From assembly GCA_001566745.1 (NCBI GenBank), contig KQ964503.1, positions 15,945 through 66,352 on the forward strand: DNA of 50,408 nucleotides. The letters are read 5' to 3'. The translations under genes and the position numbers were made by a program. The stretch comes from Conidiobolus coronatus NRRL 28638. Taxonomy: Eukaryota; Entomophthoromycota; Entomophthoromycetes; Entomophthorales; Conidiobolaceae. Below the pieces are notes generated by a model. That model did no database searches. It had not been told where the DNA came from and saw nothing but the letters and a program-made list of their open reading frames with translations. This document shows positions 47,674 to 50,408 of this stretch, piece by piece. Every line of letters starts with the position of its first letter. The stretch's first letter is position 1.

Positions 47674-49196
47674 TGGTATCAATTTGAAATTTAATCCAAG
47701 TAATGATAAATATTCGAATGAAGCTCTCTTAACTGAAAATTTTCTTGCTAAAGCTTCATTTTGAATCAACTGAAAAAAGATATAATATTATTATATCTAT
47801 TAAATAATGTAAAAATAATTATATAAATATTATTAATTGTTAAATTAATTTTGTTTGTGCTTTTAAAATGAATATTAAGATTTAAAAATTCTAATAATAT
47901 TTTTATAATCATTATTATAGAATCTTGTGTTAATCATTAATGGCTTGATGTGAACTTTCGTTTTATTATATCATATTAACTAAGATAGCATCAAAACGGT
48001 GCTATTAGTTGCAAAGAATATGAATAAAAAAGTTTAGTATTATGTTAGCAAACTTTGCTATATAACTATGCAGGGCGCTTAGATAAATCATATATATACA
48101 AATATTAAATAGTGAATTTTTATTGTTACACTTGTAAGAAGAGAATTATTTTAAATTTATTTAAATAATAGTTACAATGCTACCTTTAAGCTTTAGCAAG
48201 ATAATTTATTTATAACATCGTAATTAAACTTATTAATTTCAAATAATTTTAAAAACTTGCATATAAGAATAATATAATTAAAAATAGTGTTTATAATTAG
48301 ATAAATGAATAGATATTCGTTTATAGAAAAAATATTTGTAGTTAGAGCAAGAATAAATTATCTTCTATACCATATCAGTCGCTTTTTAAAATTTGTTAAA
48401 TAAGTTAATAAAATACTATGCTAAATACTACTTATAACCTGTTAAGTTAAAATTTATTTAATTATTATATAGTTAAGCTAATAGAATTTTAGTAAATTTT
48501 TATTAAAATCAAGATGTTGATTTGGTTAACTTCAGTATCAAAATGATACTAGTTAATTATTATAGTTTCTTAATCTGAAGTTTAAAATCTTTTATCCAAG
48601 TGAAATTAATTCTTTAACATACGCAAGTTTCATATAACTCTTTAAAAGTGCTTCTCTTTGCAGGTTGCCCATTCGAGCAGCTAGGTTTAGAGTTAGATGA
48701 ACTAATTTCACAAGCCTTGCTCCTCCTATAACAATCCATCCTTTAAAAAATATAAGAGATTTAATATCCAATTCTCTTAAATTTATTCAGTTCAACAGAT
48801 AGAGTCGAACAAGAGCCAGTTAACTTAATAGTACAGATAAATAATTTAAAATTTTTGAAATTGTTTTTTAGTGTTTAAAGATAACTAAAATAGCGCATAG
48901 TATTTTTTAATCAACTCCATCTAAATAAGATTAATAATTAAGAAAAGTTTAAAATATCTATCAATAATTTTGATTGATAGTTGAATTAGCATCATTAAGC
49001 TTTTATAATAGGATAAAGTATATAAATCCAAATATAAAGATAAATATAATTAACTATAGAGTTTCAATTATAAACTCTAATTAATAAGTTTAATAATATA
49101 AAGTTGATAATTATTTATTAACTCACTAAGATAAATTTATTAAAATTAGTATAAATAAAGATTGTATTATTAAAATAAGTAAAAATATTCTTTAAT
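47674..49196. other. Spacer with a possible gene relic
   Basis: Mostly AT-rich spacer of 1.5 kb. The part 48592-48786 is less AT-rich and open on the minus strand (listed separately). The last 200 bp should hold the promoter of the ubiquitin protease gene; no convincing TATA box could be singled out. Confidence 0.55.
48592..48786 (-). pseudogene. Possible gene relic, 64-codon open stretch without a start
   Basis: The minus strand is open for 64 codons between two stops and does not begin with ATG. Base composition is exon-like. The translation contains RLVKLVHLTLNLAARMGN followed by LQREALLKSYM, which faintly recalls the middle homology region of fungal Zn2Cys6 transcription factors (compare patterns such as AARMGLHRE). 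This is a weak resemblance from memory. The plus strand also has a shorter open frame over part of the segment. No flanking exons were found. It may be a host gene remnant or chance. Confidence 0.3.
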
Positions 49197-50408
49197 ATGA
49201 ATTATACTTTAGAATGTCTCAAAACTGTTCAAGGTTGTATTACCGATACCTTCAAGCAATATTTTTTAGATATTTCAAGCTCGATTTTATTATATAAACA
49301 TCACAACATCAATTACCAGCAGTCGTCTACCACTATTTATTCAGTAATAACCACTACTTCTACCTTTAAAGGTCAAGAGTTGTCGATTGATATTAGGCTT
49401 ACAGTTAGTGAAAAGCTTGCTATTTTTCAATTTTATTCTATTCTTTCAATATATTTAATCAGACTCTTCCCATATGATAATAGATTTTCCCGTTTTTTAA
49501 ACAAGCTGTATACTAAAAAATTCGATGAGCCAATTCCTACTGTGTCGGTTATTTTTCCAATTACGATAGATATGAGTATTTTACCAACACAAAATCCTAA
49601 TTATAAATTGATCAAAAACTATAAATTGACAAATCTATATGAATATTGTCCTATAATTAAGTTGAGTTGTCTTGAAATAGGTAATAATATTGGAATCATT
49701 AAATCTAAAAATGGGTTTATTATTCTTGTTCTAAATACTAAAATTCCAAAATTTATCAATTTGAGATGTTACAATGTGCCAACAGAGCTCGAGTTTGAAA
49801 TTTTACTAGACATAGCTCTCGAAAACATTGGTAGAAAAGCTTTTGAAGATTTAATATTTAATAGCTTAGAAGCTTACAGTAGCCAAACCTCTTACATCTC
49901 AGGCTTGAAAAACTTGGGAAATAGCTGTTACATGAATGCTGTTCTTCAGTGCATTGTGAGTATTCCTCATTTTCAGCTATTCTTCGAAACTGTTTCTAGA
50001 ATTTATAATTTTAATTTTGATTCTCTTACCTATCCGTTACTATGCGCAACATTTAAACTATTTCGACAGCTGAGATTCAATGATCCATCAGATACGCAAA
50101 TTAAAGAATTCAAGGCTGCTATCAGTGCTTATAACTCAAATTTCGAAGGTTATGACCAACAAGACTCTAATGAATTCTTTCAGTGTTTTTTAACTAGTTT
50201 AAATGAAGAGTTCTTAGGATTTTTCAATAATTGTCCAAGATATAGTACTGCTACTATCGCCAATAATCAGGAATCATCAATAGTTCAACTCTTAAACAGT
50301 GGCTACTTTAACAATCTATTTCTTGGATATAGCTCAACTCGTATAAAATGCAAAAACTGTAAGAAAATTGAATTCAATAGCTTCCCAATGACGAGTCTTC
50401 AGTTAACT
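49197..50408 (+). CDS. Ubiquitin-specific protease (USP/UBP, peptidase C19), 5' part, runs off the window
   Basis: The frame is open from the ATG at 49197 to the last base (404 codons) with no stop. The USP Cys box is GLKNLGNSCYMNAVLQC with catalytic Cys244. It is followed by GYDQQDSNEFFQCFL (the QQDxxEF block) and, near the edge, CKNCKK, half of a zinc-binding ribbon found in the USP fingers. The His box must lie beyond the window. USPs remove ubiquitin from proteins. The first 235 residues show no UBP zinc finger, DUSP or UBL motif I can recognise; they have weakly hydrophobic beta-like stretches. Which yeast Ubp it matches is not clear. An earlier exon cannot be excluded, but the ATG is preceded by plain AT-rich sequence. 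Confidence 0.9.
   Translation, partial: MNYTLECLKTVQGCITDTFKQYFLDISSSILLYKHHNINYQQSSTTIYSVITTTSTFKGQELSIDIRLTVSEKLAIFQFYSILSIYLIRLFPYDNRFSRFLNKLYTKKFDEPIPTVSVIFPITIDMSILPTQNPNYKLIKNYKLTNLYEYCPIIKLSCLEIGNNIGIIKSKNGFIILVLNTKIPKFINLRCYNVPTELEFEILLDIALENIGRKAFEDLIFNSLEAYSSQTSYISGLKNLGNSCYMNAVLQCIVSIPHFQLFFETVSRIYNFNFDSLTYPLLCATFKLFRQLRFNDPSDTQIKEFKAAISAYNSNFEGYDQQDSNEFFQCFLTSLNEEFLGFFNNCPRYSTATIANNQESSIVQLLNSGYFNNLFLGYSSTRIKCKNCKKIEFNSFPMTSLQLT

Overview
This window is nuclear DNA of an intron-bearing, very AT-rich eukaryote, most likely an early-diverging fungus; a Zoopagomycota or Mucoromycota type (for example an Entomophthoromycotina-like lineage) is my inference. The reasons are: spliceosomal introns almost all 47-62 nt long with GTAAGT-like donors and TACTAA(C/T) branch sites; an Elo2/Elo3-type elongase next to a Mortierella GLELO-type elongase; a fungal Sec20 with a long lumenal tail; a Pdr16-like Sec14 protein; Trm4, Utp10 and Cdc25 homologues; complex I; and the molybdenum cofactor enzyme MoaE. 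Exons are clearly richer in G+C than the spacers. Two runs of N (18926-18925+733 and 32123-32751) are assembly gaps.

Layout. 1-2162 has no gene. 2163-5014 holds two convergent fatty-acid elongases of different classes. After a 3.8 kb empty stretch come a Sec14-like lipid-transfer protein (8836-9708), the complex I iron-sulfur subunit NDUFS8 (12177-12962), a mitochondrial-type PPR protein (13835-15966) and the SNARE Sec20 (17142-18365), all on the minus strand. Past the first gap lie a Cdc25 phosphatase (20874-22159, +), nuclear uracil-DNA glycosylase (23624-24837, -), tRNA-Glu(CTC), the tRNA m5C methyltransferase Trm4 (25958-28430, -), proteasome subunit Rpn10 (29250-30389, -) and, divergent from it, MoaE (30772-31325, +), then initiator tRNA-Met(CAT). 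After the second gap is a 2086-residue Utp10/HEATR1 ribosome-biogenesis protein (32978-39552, -). The right end carries three paralogous F-box proteins (40244-41871 -, 42510-44143 +, 46049-47673 +) and the start of a ubiquitin-specific protease that runs off the window (49197-50408, +).

I rebuilt 36 introns by eye; every junction keeps the reading frame and restores family motifs, except that the first intron of the PPR gene rests on splice signals and the quality of the new N-terminus alone. Most genes are single-copy housekeeping genes with no operon-like logic between them. The accessory, possibly novel part is the F-box cluster: three diverged paralogues with the same last intron and an invariant His-x3-His-x4-Cys-x2-His signature that I do not recognise from described F-box families. 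I found no CRISPR array, no intact transposon and no virus-like element. I do not see a clear new multi-gene system; the F-box family is the best candidate for something undescribed.
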